From assembly GCA_964445375.1 (NCBI GenBank), contig CAYUKO010000030.1:1-30403 (forward strand): a stretch of 30,403 nucleotides of DNA. The letters run 5' to 3'. This stretch comes from COE1 sp964445375 (lineage in GTDB: Bacteria > Bacillota > Clostridia > Lachnospirales > Lachnospiraceae). Positions within the stretch are counted from its first letter, which is position 1. Each line of letters opens with the position of its first letter. The notes beneath the pieces were generated by a model. That model searched no databases. It was not told the origin of the DNA and saw nothing but the letters and a program-made list of their open reading frames with translations. The translations under genes and the position numbers were made by a program. Of the stretch, positions 1 to 8,140 are shown one piece after another.

Positions 1-953
1 TCTACACTTAACAAATCGGTAACTCGTCCTGTTTTTACATCTTCATCCGCCTGCACACATGCCTGCAATGCCTTTTGCAGCTGCTCCAACTTAAAGCGGG
101 ATGCCTGCGGCAGATATTTCTTTTTCAGGAAATATGGATTCAAGCCTGTTTTCTGCGCAATCGTGGCTTCATCATACCCTTTCATCTTCATCTCTCGAAC
201 CTGCAGTAGCAGATTAAACTGTCTTGCTATCAAAGCCAGAATCTTCATCGGTGCTTCCTTTAGAGCGAGCAAATCATAATATAAGTCAAGCGCCTGCTTC
301 TGCTTTTTATCCGCAACAGCTTCCACCATATCAAATATTTTATTCTGGATTCGCACGGTACAAAGCTCTTCAACATCCCTCTGCGTAATTCCCTCATCAT
401 AATATTTATAACAGATTAACTTCTCAACTTCTTTCGCAATCTGTTCCATGTCTGTTCCGGTTCTATCAAGAAGCAAGTTCAAGGCATCTGCGGTAATCAG
501 CTTATTTTCTTTCTTAAGCAATCCCATAATCCATTTCTTCAGGGTTGCTTCATCCTGCACCTCAAAGGAAGCCGCATAGCCCTTTGCGCCAACCGCCTTA
601 AAAAGCTTATTTCGCTTATCTACCTCTTCCTCTACAAAAATCATAAATGTAGTATCCGGTAACTCCTTGATAAGCTCAACAACTCTGTCATTTCCTGACT
701 TCATCCATCCGCTGTTCTCTATCAAAATGACTCTTCGCTCTGCAAAAAAAGGCAAGGTTCCTGCAAGGTCAACAACTTCATTTACGTTAATGTCCTTACC
801 AGCAAAAGCTGTAAAATTCATCGAATCATCTGCCGCTACCAAAGCGCTTTTAAGCTTATCCCGATATTGTTTTCGTAAGTAAGCTTCTTCTCCAAAAAGA
901 AGATATACGTTGCTAAATTGTTCACTTTTGATGTCCTGAATAATACGCTTCAA
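1..953 (-). CDS. holA: DNA polymerase III subunit delta (partial, C-terminus outside window)
   Basis: HolA is the clamp-loader subunit that opens the beta sliding clamp and works in the replisome with tau/gamma and delta-prime. The visible 317 codons run from a TTG start at 953 off the left edge, so only a short C-terminal piece should be missing (the family is usually about 330-345 residues). The start reads MKRIIQDIKSEQFSNVYLLF followed by GEEAYLRKQYRDKL, the typical delta N-terminus. Later segments such as TGTDMEQIAKEVEKL and the Gln/Leu-rich C-terminal collar (ALIARQFNLLLQVREM) also fit. TTG was chosen because no in-frame ATG lies closer to the AGGACAGG ribosome site and the protein begins in register with the family. 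A promoter at 990-1018 appears to serve it independently of comEC. Confidence 0.93.
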   Translation of the reverse strand, partial: MKRIIQDIKSEQFSNVYLLFGEEAYLRKQYRDKLKSALVAADDSMNFTAFAGKDINVNEVVDLAGTLPFFAERRVILIENSGWMKSGNDRVVELIKELPDTTFMIFVEEEVDKRNKLFKAVGAKGYAASFEVQDEATLKKWIMGLLKKENKLITADALNLLLDRTGTDMEQIAKEVEKLICYKYYDEGITQRDVEELCTVRIQNKIFDMVEAVADKKQKQALDLYYDLLALKEAPMKILALIARQFNLLLQVREMKMKGYDEATIAQKTGLNPYFLKKKYLPQASRFKLEQLQKALQACVQADEDVKTGRVTDLLSV

Positions 954-989
954 CCTTAAAACCTGTCCTTTCCTAATCTCACTTCTTAG

Positions 990-1018
990 ATTATAAGTTA
1001 ACCCGGCTCATAATGCAA
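990..1018 (-). promoter_or_regulatory. Predicted sigma-A promoter for holA
   Basis: Read on the minus strand, TTGCAT (1013-1018) is followed by a 17-bp spacer and a perfect TATAAT (990-995). Transcription would start near 983, about 30 nt before the holA TTG start. The promoter lies between the nuclease-like remnant and holA, which suggests holA has its own transcript. Confidence 0.6.
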
Positions 1019-1042
1019 TTCATCAAGTTGAAAAATTCACTT

Positions 1043-1567
1043 TTATCCTTCCACACAAAACATTGTTCTTATAATTGAGTTTAACGCTCTTGTATTCAAA
1101 GGCTTTTTACTTGTTTCATGTGTAATAAACAGATTCACTCCCAAGTATATTCCATTTCTTTCATATGCATTAAGCTTATATACCACGCTCTCCACATATT
1201 CATTATTGTCCAGCAAGCCTAGGTGCTCCAAATATACCTCATCTCTTTGCGGCATCCTAAGAATAGTAAAATCTGGATACAACTTGATACCTCCTTCTAA
1301 CACAAGAGGATATTCGTACCGATATGGTATTCCTAATGCATATAGCTTATCAGCTATAATTTTCTCTGATTTTGATCTTACTCGCTCTCCTCTTTCCGTT
1401 ATAATTTCAGGTGTCTCGCTTTGAAAAATTTTTCCTTCATACCTCACCAACTGCCATTGTTTTATAAATTCTTCATCAGGTATTATAGGCGCAAAGAGCA
1501 AATTCCGTCGATATGGATTCATCTCTTCATATATGCTTTTTAGACTTGTCTTTTCATATTCTTTCAA
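1043..1567 (-). pseudogene. PD-(D/E)XK nuclease-like protein, probably 5'-truncated
   Basis: This open frame of 174 codons carries a restriction-endonuclease-like core: Glu68 in RSKSEKIIADKL, Pro98-Asp99 in YPDFTIL, and Glu114 in YLEHLG. That E...PD...E-H spacing resembles a family of uncharacterised Firmicutes proteins that I remember as roughly 270-300 residues, with an N-terminal part absent here. The only in-frame start is a TTG at 1565-1567. It has no well-spaced ribosome site, since AAAGGAG is nearly 20 nt away. An in-frame TGA lies ten codons upstream, and beyond it the DNA turns into a tandem repeat. I read it as a remnant whose 5' half was lost beside the repeat. A genuine short gene remains possible, because the remaining frame is intact. 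The substrate is unknown. Confidence 0.6.
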
Positions 1568-1580
1568 AAATGCATCAATT

Positions 1581-1840
1581 TTTTTCTCCTTTCAAGGGGG
1601 GATATGCCTTCTTTCTGCCCCCACTTTTCTTGCTTTTCTCCTCCCTAGGGGGGGATATATGCCCTCTTTCTGCCCCACTTTTCTTGCTTTTTCTCCCTCC
1701 AAGGGGGGATATATGCCCTCTTTTTGCCCCACTTTTCTTGCTTTTTCTCCTTCCAAGGGGGATATATACCTTCTTTCTACCCCACTTTTCCTGCTTTTTT
1801 ACCTTCCAAGGGGGGATATGTCTTCTTTCTGCCCCACTTT
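1581..1840. repeat. Tandem repeat, five units of 53-54 bp
   Basis: Five head-to-tail copies run from 1581 to 1840; the last is cut short. The anchor ACTTTTC/ACTTT occurs at 1623, 1677, 1731, 1784 and 1837, giving periods of 54, 54, 53 and 53. Each unit on the plus strand has a TTTTTCTCC tract, CCAAGGGGGG, ATATGCC and TTCTGCCCCACTTTTC. Strand asymmetry is strong, with pyrimidine tracts on the plus strand. The array begins just upstream of the truncated nuclease-like gene and ends exactly at the comEC stop codon (1839-1841). There is no spacer diversity, so it is not a CRISPR array. Confidence 0.9.
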
Positions 1841-4118
1841 AATTCGATACCAACCAGCTTCGTACCTCTATATTCTGCCCGACTTCCACAATAATCGCCC
1901 CACAGTCCTTCGTAACCATCACTTTACTTCCCACCTTGTCCAGTCTCTCCAATGTCTCCGCGTGCGGATGTCCGTAGCTGTTTCCTTCCTCACAGGAGAT
2001 AATGGCTAACTGTGGATGAATCTGTTCCAAAAGCTCTAACGTATTCGAATTCCTTGAACCATGATGCGCCACCTTATATAAATGCCACTCCCAATTCTCT
2101 GGCAAGACTTGCGCGACAAGACTTTCACCATCCGCTTCCACATCCCCTGTAAACAATGCATGGAAATCACCATATTCAAGCTTCATTACTAAGGAATAGG
2201 CATTTCTGGAATCGGTCACATAATCAGCTGATGGGTGCAGCACTTCCATACTTAATGCACCATCCGTCATAATATCCCCAGATGCAGCATGCACGAGTGA
2301 AATACCTTGCTCCTTACAAATCTGTACCAGTTCCGCATATGCTTCATCCCGTATCGCAGCCTCTGCTATCACAACCTTTTCTATCTGTATCCCCTCTTCT
2401 CCTTCCAATAGTTCCATCACTCCTGAAATATGATCTGCATCCAGATGTGTCAGAAATATGGCATCCAGTGTTGCTGTTCCGGTCTGCTTTAAAAATGGTG
2501 CAAGTGTATATTCACACAACTTATCCTCTGATGTACTGCCGCCATCAATCAGATAATGATGCCCTGTCTGCGTTTCCAGCCAGATGCAATCACCTTGCCC
2601 TACATCCAGCATCGTAATCTCTAATCCACTATATGTCTTTTGTGTGAGTACAAGTACGGCTGCCAACACCCACATCATCTTAATCGGAAAAGGAAGGCAC
2701 CGCTTTCCTTTTGCATTGTACTTCAAATATTTATGCACAAGAAACAACAAGAAAACAGTCCCATAAAATACTGCAACTCGCCAGTTAGCTGGTTCTCCTA
2801 CAATCCAAGTTGCTCCCGGCAATGCCATGGAACATTCACAAAGCTTTTCAAAGATAACAAGCAATCCATGACAGCCAACTGCAATCAATTGTGACATTCC
2901 TGTCCCAAAAACACCCGGTCCAATACTTCCTACCAGCAAACATCCAAGTCCCAATCCCATTACAAGACTCATCGCCGGAATAATCACCAGATTCAATAAA
3001 AATGAATATACCGGGAACTCATAATATACGGAAAGCATAATTGGAAAATGTATTAAAAAGATACTTATACTTCCCAACATAGATTCCCTTATATTGCTTA
3101 TACAAAAATTTCTAATCCATTCACTCCTTTTTTGTTTTTTCTTATTTATGTAGATTTGTTTTGTATCTGTTTTCATTACTTCTAACATACAGCCAATTCC
3201 AATGATCGCACCAAACGATAATAAGAATCCTGCATGATAAATATACAACGGCTGCTCTAACAGAATTCCTACCGCTGCCATAGCCAGTGCTGTCAGCATA
3301 TCATACGTTCTATGCAGCACCTCTGCGCCTATTTTCAATGCAAACATAAAGATTGCCCGGTATGCAGAACTGCTCATCCCAACCATATCACCATACATAA
3401 TCATAATGCATACTGATACGCCTGCCGATAACCAAACCGGCACCCGAATCCGCCGTAGCAGCTTATATAATCCCATTCCGATTAATGAAATATGTAGTCC
3501 TGATATGGCAAGAATATGTGAAATCCCGCTTTTCTGGTAAAGTTCCTTACTGTCCCGATCAAGCTCTGTCTTATTCCCAAGCACCATTGCTTTCATGATT
3601 GATGCATCCTTTTCAGACATTGTCTGGTCAAAAATACGCTCCAACTTTCTTCGTAGCTGATAAAGGCCTTCATAGTATTTTGAATAGCTTTCACTCTCTG
3701 CCAGAATCCTTGTATTTTTCATCGAAAATCCTATATTCTGGATTCGATAATACATCTCCTGATCAAAACCACCTGGATTTCGTGGTTTGCTAAAATAACA
3801 ACATTCACCACTCACACAGACATAGCTTCCAAGCTTAGGTTCTTCTCCTTCCTTAACGTAGCAGAGAATTCCCATATTCCGTTCTTTTTCTTCTGTTGAT
3901 AAAACAATTGGAATATTGGTCGAATCGACCTGATTGACATTCCTTAGATAGAGTACCAGATTATTATATCTGTACTCTTTATGATATACTTCACCTACAT
4001 AGGTAACACAACTGTCTTCCTCTACCAGGCGGAAGATTTCTGACAGTGGTGTCACCTTTAGACTAATGAAAACAGATACCACAAATGCCACACACATCAG
4101 GCATAGTGGTCTTCTCAT
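1839..4118 (-). CDS. comEC: DNA uptake channel ComEC/Rec2
   Basis: ComEC forms the inner-membrane channel through which one DNA strand enters during transformation. Its C-terminal metallo-beta-lactamase-like domain is thought to degrade the other strand. The 759 residues have the full family layout: two N-terminal membrane helices with a DUF4131-type OB region, a central multi-helix Competence domain starting around SGISHILAISGLHISLIGMG, and a C-terminal nuclease-like domain. The last shows ITMLDVGQGDCIWLET, the metal motif THLDADHISG, FTGDVEADGE and KVAHHGSRNSNT. The start ATG has GGAG about 8 nt upstream and follows the GerMN lipoprotein by 19 bp, so it sits in the response regulator-kinase-lipoprotein operon. 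It appears intact. Transformation of this group is poorly documented, so the role is known from the family only. Confidence 0.95.
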   Translation of the reverse strand: MRRPLCLMCVAFVVSVFISLKVTPLSEIFRLVEEDSCVTYVGEVYHKEYRYNNLVLYLRNVNQVDSTNIPIVLSTEEKERNMGILCYVKEGEEPKLGSYVCVSGECCYFSKPRNPGGFDQEMYYRIQNIGFSMKNTRILAESESYSKYYEGLYQLRRKLERIFDQTMSEKDASIMKAMVLGNKTELDRDSKELYQKSGISHILAISGLHISLIGMGLYKLLRRIRVPVWLSAGVSVCIMIMYGDMVGMSSSAYRAIFMFALKIGAEVLHRTYDMLTALAMAAVGILLEQPLYIYHAGFLLSFGAIIGIGCMLEVMKTDTKQIYINKKKQKRSEWIRNFCISNIRESMLGSISIFLIHFPIMLSVYYEFPVYSFLLNLVIIPAMSLVMGLGLGCLLVGSIGPGVFGTGMSQLIAVGCHGLLVIFEKLCECSMALPGATWIVGEPANWRVAVFYGTVFLLFLVHKYLKYNAKGKRCLPFPIKMMWVLAAVLVLTQKTYSGLEITMLDVGQGDCIWLETQTGHHYLIDGGSTSEDKLCEYTLAPFLKQTGTATLDAIFLTHLDADHISGVMELLEGEEGIQIEKVVIAEAAIRDEAYAELVQICKEQGISLVHAASGDIMTDGALSMEVLHPSADYVTDSRNAYSLVMKLEYGDFHALFTGDVEADGESLVAQVLPENWEWHLYKVAHHGSRNSNTLELLEQIHPQLAIISCEEGNSYGHPHAETLERLDKVGSKVMVTKDCGAIIVEVGQNIEVRSWLVSN

Positions 4119-4137
4119 TCTTTTACTCCATTTCTGT

Positions 4138-5088
4138 CTACTGAACTAAATCCAGATTTCGCTCAAACAACGTCGTAAGTTCATACTTATCTCTGAACTT
4201 TAGTTCTTTATTACCATCGATTGATATTTCTACTTTATTTATGTTGCTTAATTCTACAAGTGAATTCACAATAGAGTAAATCGTCACTTCACTTGTAACA
4301 TTATTAACAGGTGTCAGAATAGCTTCATTAAAGTTCAAATAGCATACGCCATCCTTAACCGTTATACCAAGCAATTTCGTATCCGGATTTATGGTTGGGT
4401 ATGAATCCTCACTTGCAGGTCCCTTTATTAGCTGTTCTACCACAAGTCGTTCCATCGAAACATTTGATATATCCATATTAAAAGCAAGACTACGATTAAT
4501 CGCTATGAGCCCATCTCCCGTTTCATTAGCAAAATACATTCTGATTTGTGCCTGTGCATAAGAATCTGTCTGCTGTTGCCCTGCATAATCTATAAACATA
4601 TCCGCTGTCATAATTCCAACGGCATTTCCCATTGTGTCTACCAACGGTTCTCCGTTAACGGTAATCATAACATAATTCACATCCGGAATAGATGTCAGAC
4701 TTCGTACCAAAGCCGCTCTGGTAAGCACTTCTGTTGTCTTTGGCAATTCCTTATATTTCTCGCCAAGTGCAACCGTAACCTGTGTTCCTTCATAAGCATA
4801 ATTAATAATATTAATACTTCCCGGCAAAGTTGCTTCCAACTCTTTATTATCCGGTACACAGCATAACAGAGTCAGTACTTCTACAATCATTTCCTTTGTT
4901 GTTGTTCCCTGCAGATAATGAACCTCTGGAACAATCTTTGTTTCGCTTTTATTCAAATACGATATTTCTACTGGCGTCCCCTGCTGTTCCTTTTTCCCAC
5001 ATGCCACCATGCATAAAATAAGCACTCCCACACAGAAACATAACAGCATGCTTTTTCTCTTACTTCTTACTTCTTCTCTTACTACCAT
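4138..5088 (-). CDS. Lipoprotein with two GerMN domains
   Basis: The 316-residue product starts with a basic stretch and hydrophobic segment ending in a lipobox (MVAC, Cys30), so it should be a lipid-anchored, extracytoplasmic protein. Two GerMN (sporulation/germination) domains follow, at roughly residues 55-165 and 180-305. The second is clear, with MERLVVEQLIKGP, GITVKDGVCYLNFNEAIL and a final VEISIDG strand. It lies 17 bp after the sensor kinase and 19 bp before comEC, so it is almost certainly co-transcribed with both. In Bacillus, GerM acts in sporulation and germination. In Actinobacteria, the GerMN lipoprotein LpqB acts with the MtrB kinase. The kinase neighbour favours a signalling role here. 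The ribosome site before the chosen ATG is weak. Confidence 0.85.
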   Translation of the reverse strand: MVVREEVRSKRKSMLLCFCVGVLILCMVACGKKEQQGTPVEISYLNKSETKIVPEVHYLQGTTTKEMIVEVLTLLCCVPDNKELEATLPGSINIINYAYEGTQVTVALGEKYKELPKTTEVLTRAALVRSLTSIPDVNYVMITVNGEPLVDTMGNAVGIMTADMFIDYAGQQQTDSYAQAQIRMYFANETGDGLIAINRSLAFNMDISNVSMERLVVEQLIKGPASEDSYPTINPDTKLLGITVKDGVCYLNFNEAILTPVNNVTSEVTIYSIVNSLVELSNINKVEISIDGNKELKFRDKYELTTLFERNLDLVQ

Positions 5089-5105
5089 AACTTCACATTT
5101 CCCAA

Positions 5106-6590
5106 CTATGATGCAATATACGAAAGCGGAATCTTAACAATAAAAGTCGTTCCCTTTCCTTCCTCACTCTTTACATTAATAGAACCTCTATGCATCAAAA
5201 TCGCATTTCTTGTAATAGCGAGGCCAAGACCGGTTCCACCAATTTCTCTAGAATGAGACTTATCGACACGATAAAATCTTTCATATATATGCTCAATGGC
5301 TTCCTGCGGAATACCGATACCTGAATCCGATACCTCTACCGTGAAATACTGATGATCCGCATCCAAAATTACCTTGACCCATCCACCATCTACATTATAT
5401 TTGATTGCGTTTTCCACAAGATTGGAGAATGCAAGTGTCATCTTAACCTCATCAATCTCTGCACTAACCTTTCTGCGGCTTTCAAATACAAGCTTCACAT
5501 TTGCCCTTGCAGCAATTGGTCCAAGTCTTTTCAGCATCAGTTCTAGAATAGCATTGATGTCCATTGGTTCTACATTCATATCTGCTGAAGTTCTTGTCAT
5601 CTTAACCAGCGCAAGCAAATCGGTAATAATCTTATTCTCCCGGTCAATTTCTGCTGCAATATCTGTCATAAATTCACGATATAACTCATTTGGTACATCT
5701 TCCTGTGCAAGCAGCGAATCTGCCAGCACCTTCATAGAAGCAAGTGGAGTTTTCAACTCATGTGACACATTGGATACGAATTCCTGTCTGGAATCATCCA
5801 GCACTTTCATTCTTCCCATCATTTGATTAAAGGCATCACCAATATGCTCCGTTTCTATATACTCTGTTACATGGATTTCTTCATCCGTAAAACCATTCTT
5901 CACTTCATTGATTGCTTCTGTAATCTTCTCAAAAGGTTTTAACAGACTTCGGCTTAGAAAATAAGCAATGCCAAACAAAATAACAGCCGATAAAATTTCA
6001 ATAATAAATGCTCTTCCCTCAAGGTATTCATAACTTGTGATAATGCTTTCCATAGAAACACTTGTAAGCATTACTCCTACAATACGAGTTGATGTACCTG
6101 TAGATGCACTTGTATTTTTCGTTGTATCATTTGTAAGCTTTTCTTCAATCGGAACAATAATCTCAATGTAATTATTCTCTGTGACGCGATTGGATGCACC
6201 AGAACCTTTGAAACATTTAATGATTGGCTCTGAAATAATGGTCTTTCCCTCACTGATACCATATGTATCCTTAATAATCTTAAGGTTACTGTCAATAATC
6301 AATACACGCCCATCATAAAGGTTAGACAGCTGCGCCAATTCCGCATTCACAACATCATTACTGTTATCATGTAAATAATTATAAGTAAGAAGATGGTCAG
6401 CGATGATTCTTACCTGTGTCTGAACTTCATTACTTCTGGTACTTACGGCATTATCCATATACCGCTCCATAATACCAAAATGAATCATAAATCCAGGAAT
6501 CATTCCAACAATCATAATAATCAGGAAGATTCTTACCCTAAGACTTCTAATGACCTTAATTTTTCCTATCTTCTCCTTAAACACTGACAC
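5106..6590 (-). CDS. Membrane sensor histidine kinase (WalK/MtrB-like)
   Basis: This 494-residue kinase senses an envelope or external signal and phosphorylates the regulator encoded immediately upstream. Membrane helices at about 20-42 and 194-212 flank a 150-residue extracytoplasmic sensor region. A HAMP linker (about 213-265) follows. The H-box is FVSNVSHELKTPLASMK with phospho-acceptor His277. The ATPase domain has an N-box (NLVENAIKYN, 390-399), G1 (DSGIGIP) and a G2 region (GGTGLGLAITRN). A GTG start is used; the AGGAG before it overlaps the TAG stop of the regulator gene, which points to translational coupling. The sensor region has no recognisable PAS or Cache motif by eye and includes a Thr/Ser-rich stretch (150-170). 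The stimulus is unknown. Confidence 0.93.
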   Translation of the reverse strand: MSVFKEKIGKIKVIRSLRVRIFLIIMIVGMIPGFMIHFGIMERYMDNAVSTRSNEVQTQVRIIADHLLTYNYLHDNSNDVVNAELAQLSNLYDGRVLIIDSNLKIIKDTYGISEGKTIISEPIIKCFKGSGASNRVTENNYIEIIVPIEEKLTNDTTKNTSASTGTSTRIVGVMLTSVSMESIITSYEYLEGRAFIIEILSAVILFGIAYFLSRSLLKPFEKITEAINEVKNGFTDEEIHVTEYIETEHIGDAFNQMMGRMKVLDDSRQEFVSNVSHELKTPLASMKVLADSLLAQEDVPNELYREFMTDIAAEIDRENKIITDLLALVKMTRTSADMNVEPMDINAILELMLKRLGPIAARANVKLVFESRRKVSAEIDEVKMTLAFSNLVENAIKYNVDGGWVKVILDADHQYFTVEVSDSGIGIPQEAIEHIYERFYRVDKSHSREIGGTGLGLAITRNAILMHRGSINVKSEEGKGTTFIVKIPLSYIAS

Positions 6591-6601
6591 GTTTCCTGCT
6601 C

Positions 6602-7291
6602 CTAATTCCTATAATAGTATCCAACACCCCACTTCGTATGTACATACTTTGGTTCGCTTGGATTTTTCTCTACTTTCTCACGTAATCTTCGGATATGAAC
6701 ATCCACCGTTCTTACATCTCCCGGATAATCAATACCCCATATAAGATTCAATAGATTCTCTCTGCTATATACCTTATTTGGATTCAATACCAACAGTTCT
6801 AATACATCAAACTCCTTTGCAGTCAGATTTACTTCTTTATCATTGATATACAAACGTCTTCCGTCACAATCAAGCCTTAATTCCCCTGCCTCAACGAAAC
6901 GTTCCTTCTTCACATTATCCGTTCTTCCTGCTGTTCTTCTCATAATTGCCTTGATTCTTGCCTTGACCTCAAGAATGTTAAACGGCTTGGTAATATAGTC
7001 ATCTGCTCCATATTCCAATCCAAGAATTTTATCCATATCATCGCCCTTTGCCGTCAGCATAACAATAGGGACATCTGAGAATTCTCTGATTTGCTGACAG
7101 ACCTCAAGTCCTGTCAACTTTGGAAGCATAATATCAAGTAAAATAAGATCATATCGACCATTTATCACCTTTTCCAAAGCTTCTTCACCATCATAAGCAC
7201 ATTCTACTTCCATATCGTCCTGCTCTAAGCTAAAACGAATTCCTTTAACGATTAACTTCTCATCATCTACTACCAGAACTTTTTTTCCCAT
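6602..7291 (-). CDS. OmpR/WalR-family response regulator
   Basis: This is a 229-residue DNA-binding response regulator. The receiver domain has the acidic pair Asp9-Asp10 (VVDDE), phospho-acceptor Asp53 (LILLDIMLP), Thr80 (VMLTAKGDD) and Lys102 (YITKPF). The C-terminal winged helix (about 130-229) includes NLTAKEFDVLELLVLNPNK, VDVHIRRLREK and the wing VHTKWGVGYYYRN, which is typical of the WalR/PhoB group. The start has AGGAG 5 nt upstream. It is the first of three tightly spaced genes (regulator, kinase, GerMN lipoprotein) and lies 55 bp after comEA. Its likely targets are cell-wall or envelope genes, by analogy with WalR and MtrA. That is an inference, because no binding sites were identified. 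Confidence 0.93.
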   Translation of the reverse strand: MGKKVLVVDDEKLIVKGIRFSLEQDDMEVECAYDGEEALEKVINGRYDLILLDIMLPKLTGLEVCQQIREFSDVPIVMLTAKGDDMDKILGLEYGADDYITKPFNILEVKARIKAIMRRTAGRTDNVKKERFVEAGELRLDCDGRRLYINDKEVNLTAKEFDVLELLVLNPNKVYSRENLLNLIWGIDYPGDVRTVDVHIRRLREKVEKNPSEPKYVHTKWGVGYYYRN

Positions 7292-7346
7292 AATGCTCCT
7301 ACTCTCCCTTTTCTATTTAAAATCTTAAAATCATTCAAAACAACGT

Positions 7347-8048
7347 TTATACGGTAATCTGATTCTTGATTTTCTCAAAAAGTGCATCCTTGATTCCCGA
7401 AACATTTTTGATTCCATCAATACTCGTAAAAAAACCATTTGTTTCTCTATACTCTATAATAGCCTGCGCTCTGCTTTCTCCAATTCCTGTAAGCGTTGTC
7501 AGCTCCTGCACAGATGCCGTATTAATATTAATAAGTCCATTGTTTTTTGTTATACTTTCTCCCTGCACAGATATTCCAGCATCTTCCAATGCTTTCACTT
7601 CATCCTTGGTTAAAATCTGAATCTGCTCACCATCCTGCAAGATTCTTGCCAGATTCTGGCTCGTCAAATCTGCTTCCTCAAGCATTCCGCCTGCTGCTTC
7701 CAATGCTTCAAAAAGTCTGCTTCCTTCTGCAATCTGATATACTCCCGGATTTGCTACGGCTCCACATAGATATACGTAAATCAGATTTTCCTCTACGTTT
7801 TCTTTTGAAATCTCCTCATCAGCTATTGCTTCTACTTCAGAAGATTTTTCTTCCTCCATCTGCCAGCTGATTTGAGTAGTTTTTGAATTTCCACAACCAT
7901 TTAACAACATACAACAAGAAAGCACTCCTACAAGCACTTTCCACAATTTTTTCCTTATTAACTTTTTCATATCCTTACATAGCTCCTTTATCATGTCTCT
8001 TACACACCTTTCATGTGTCATTGCCATCATAAAAGCCCCTCTATGCAT
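7347..8048 (-). CDS. comEA: ComEA-type DNA-binding competence protein, lipoprotein-like
   Basis: ComEA is the extracytoplasmic DNA receptor that feeds DNA to ComEC. An SLBB domain (IYVYLCGAVANPGVYQIAEG onward) is followed by the C-terminal double helix-hairpin-helix: ININTASVQELTTLTGIGES and FTSIDGIKNVSGIKDALFEKI. The N-terminus is unusual. Its hydrophobic segment WKVLVGVLSCCMLLNGCG ends in a lipobox (LLNGC), so the protein may be lipid-anchored rather than held by an uncleaved helix. The longest frame (233 residues) begins at 8048. In-frame ATGs at 8030, 7994 and 7970 are alternatives. GAGGGG lies before 8030, and 7970 would give a normal-length signal peptide. comEB is absent. The gene heads the com/two-component block. 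Confidence 0.9.
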   Translation of the reverse strand: MHRGAFMMAMTHERCVRDMIKELCKDMKKLIRKKLWKVLVGVLSCCMLLNGCGNSKTTQISWQMEEEKSSEVEAIADEEISKENVEENLIYVYLCGAVANPGVYQIAEGSRLFEALEAAGGMLEEADLTSQNLARILQDGEQIQILTKDEVKALEDAGISVQGESITKNNGLININTASVQELTTLTGIGESRAQAIIEYRETNGFFTSIDGIKNVSGIKDALFEKIKNQITV

Positions 8049-8140
8049 ATCTGTTCTTATTCTATTCTAAATTATTCTCAAATACAAGAAGATTTTATTT
8101 CATTTTACATTCATTTTATGAAATTTATGCTAATACGAAT

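Noticed and set aside
1581..1840. CRISPR array
   Set aside because: The units are contiguous and similar over their whole length, without repeat-spacer alternation or cas genes.
1513..2009. Plus-strand open frames encoding a repeated peptide (GGYMPSFCPTFLAF units)
   Set aside because: They are translations of the 54-bp tandem repeat, which is divisible by three, and run into the comEC antisense strand. They have no ribosome site or family resemblance.
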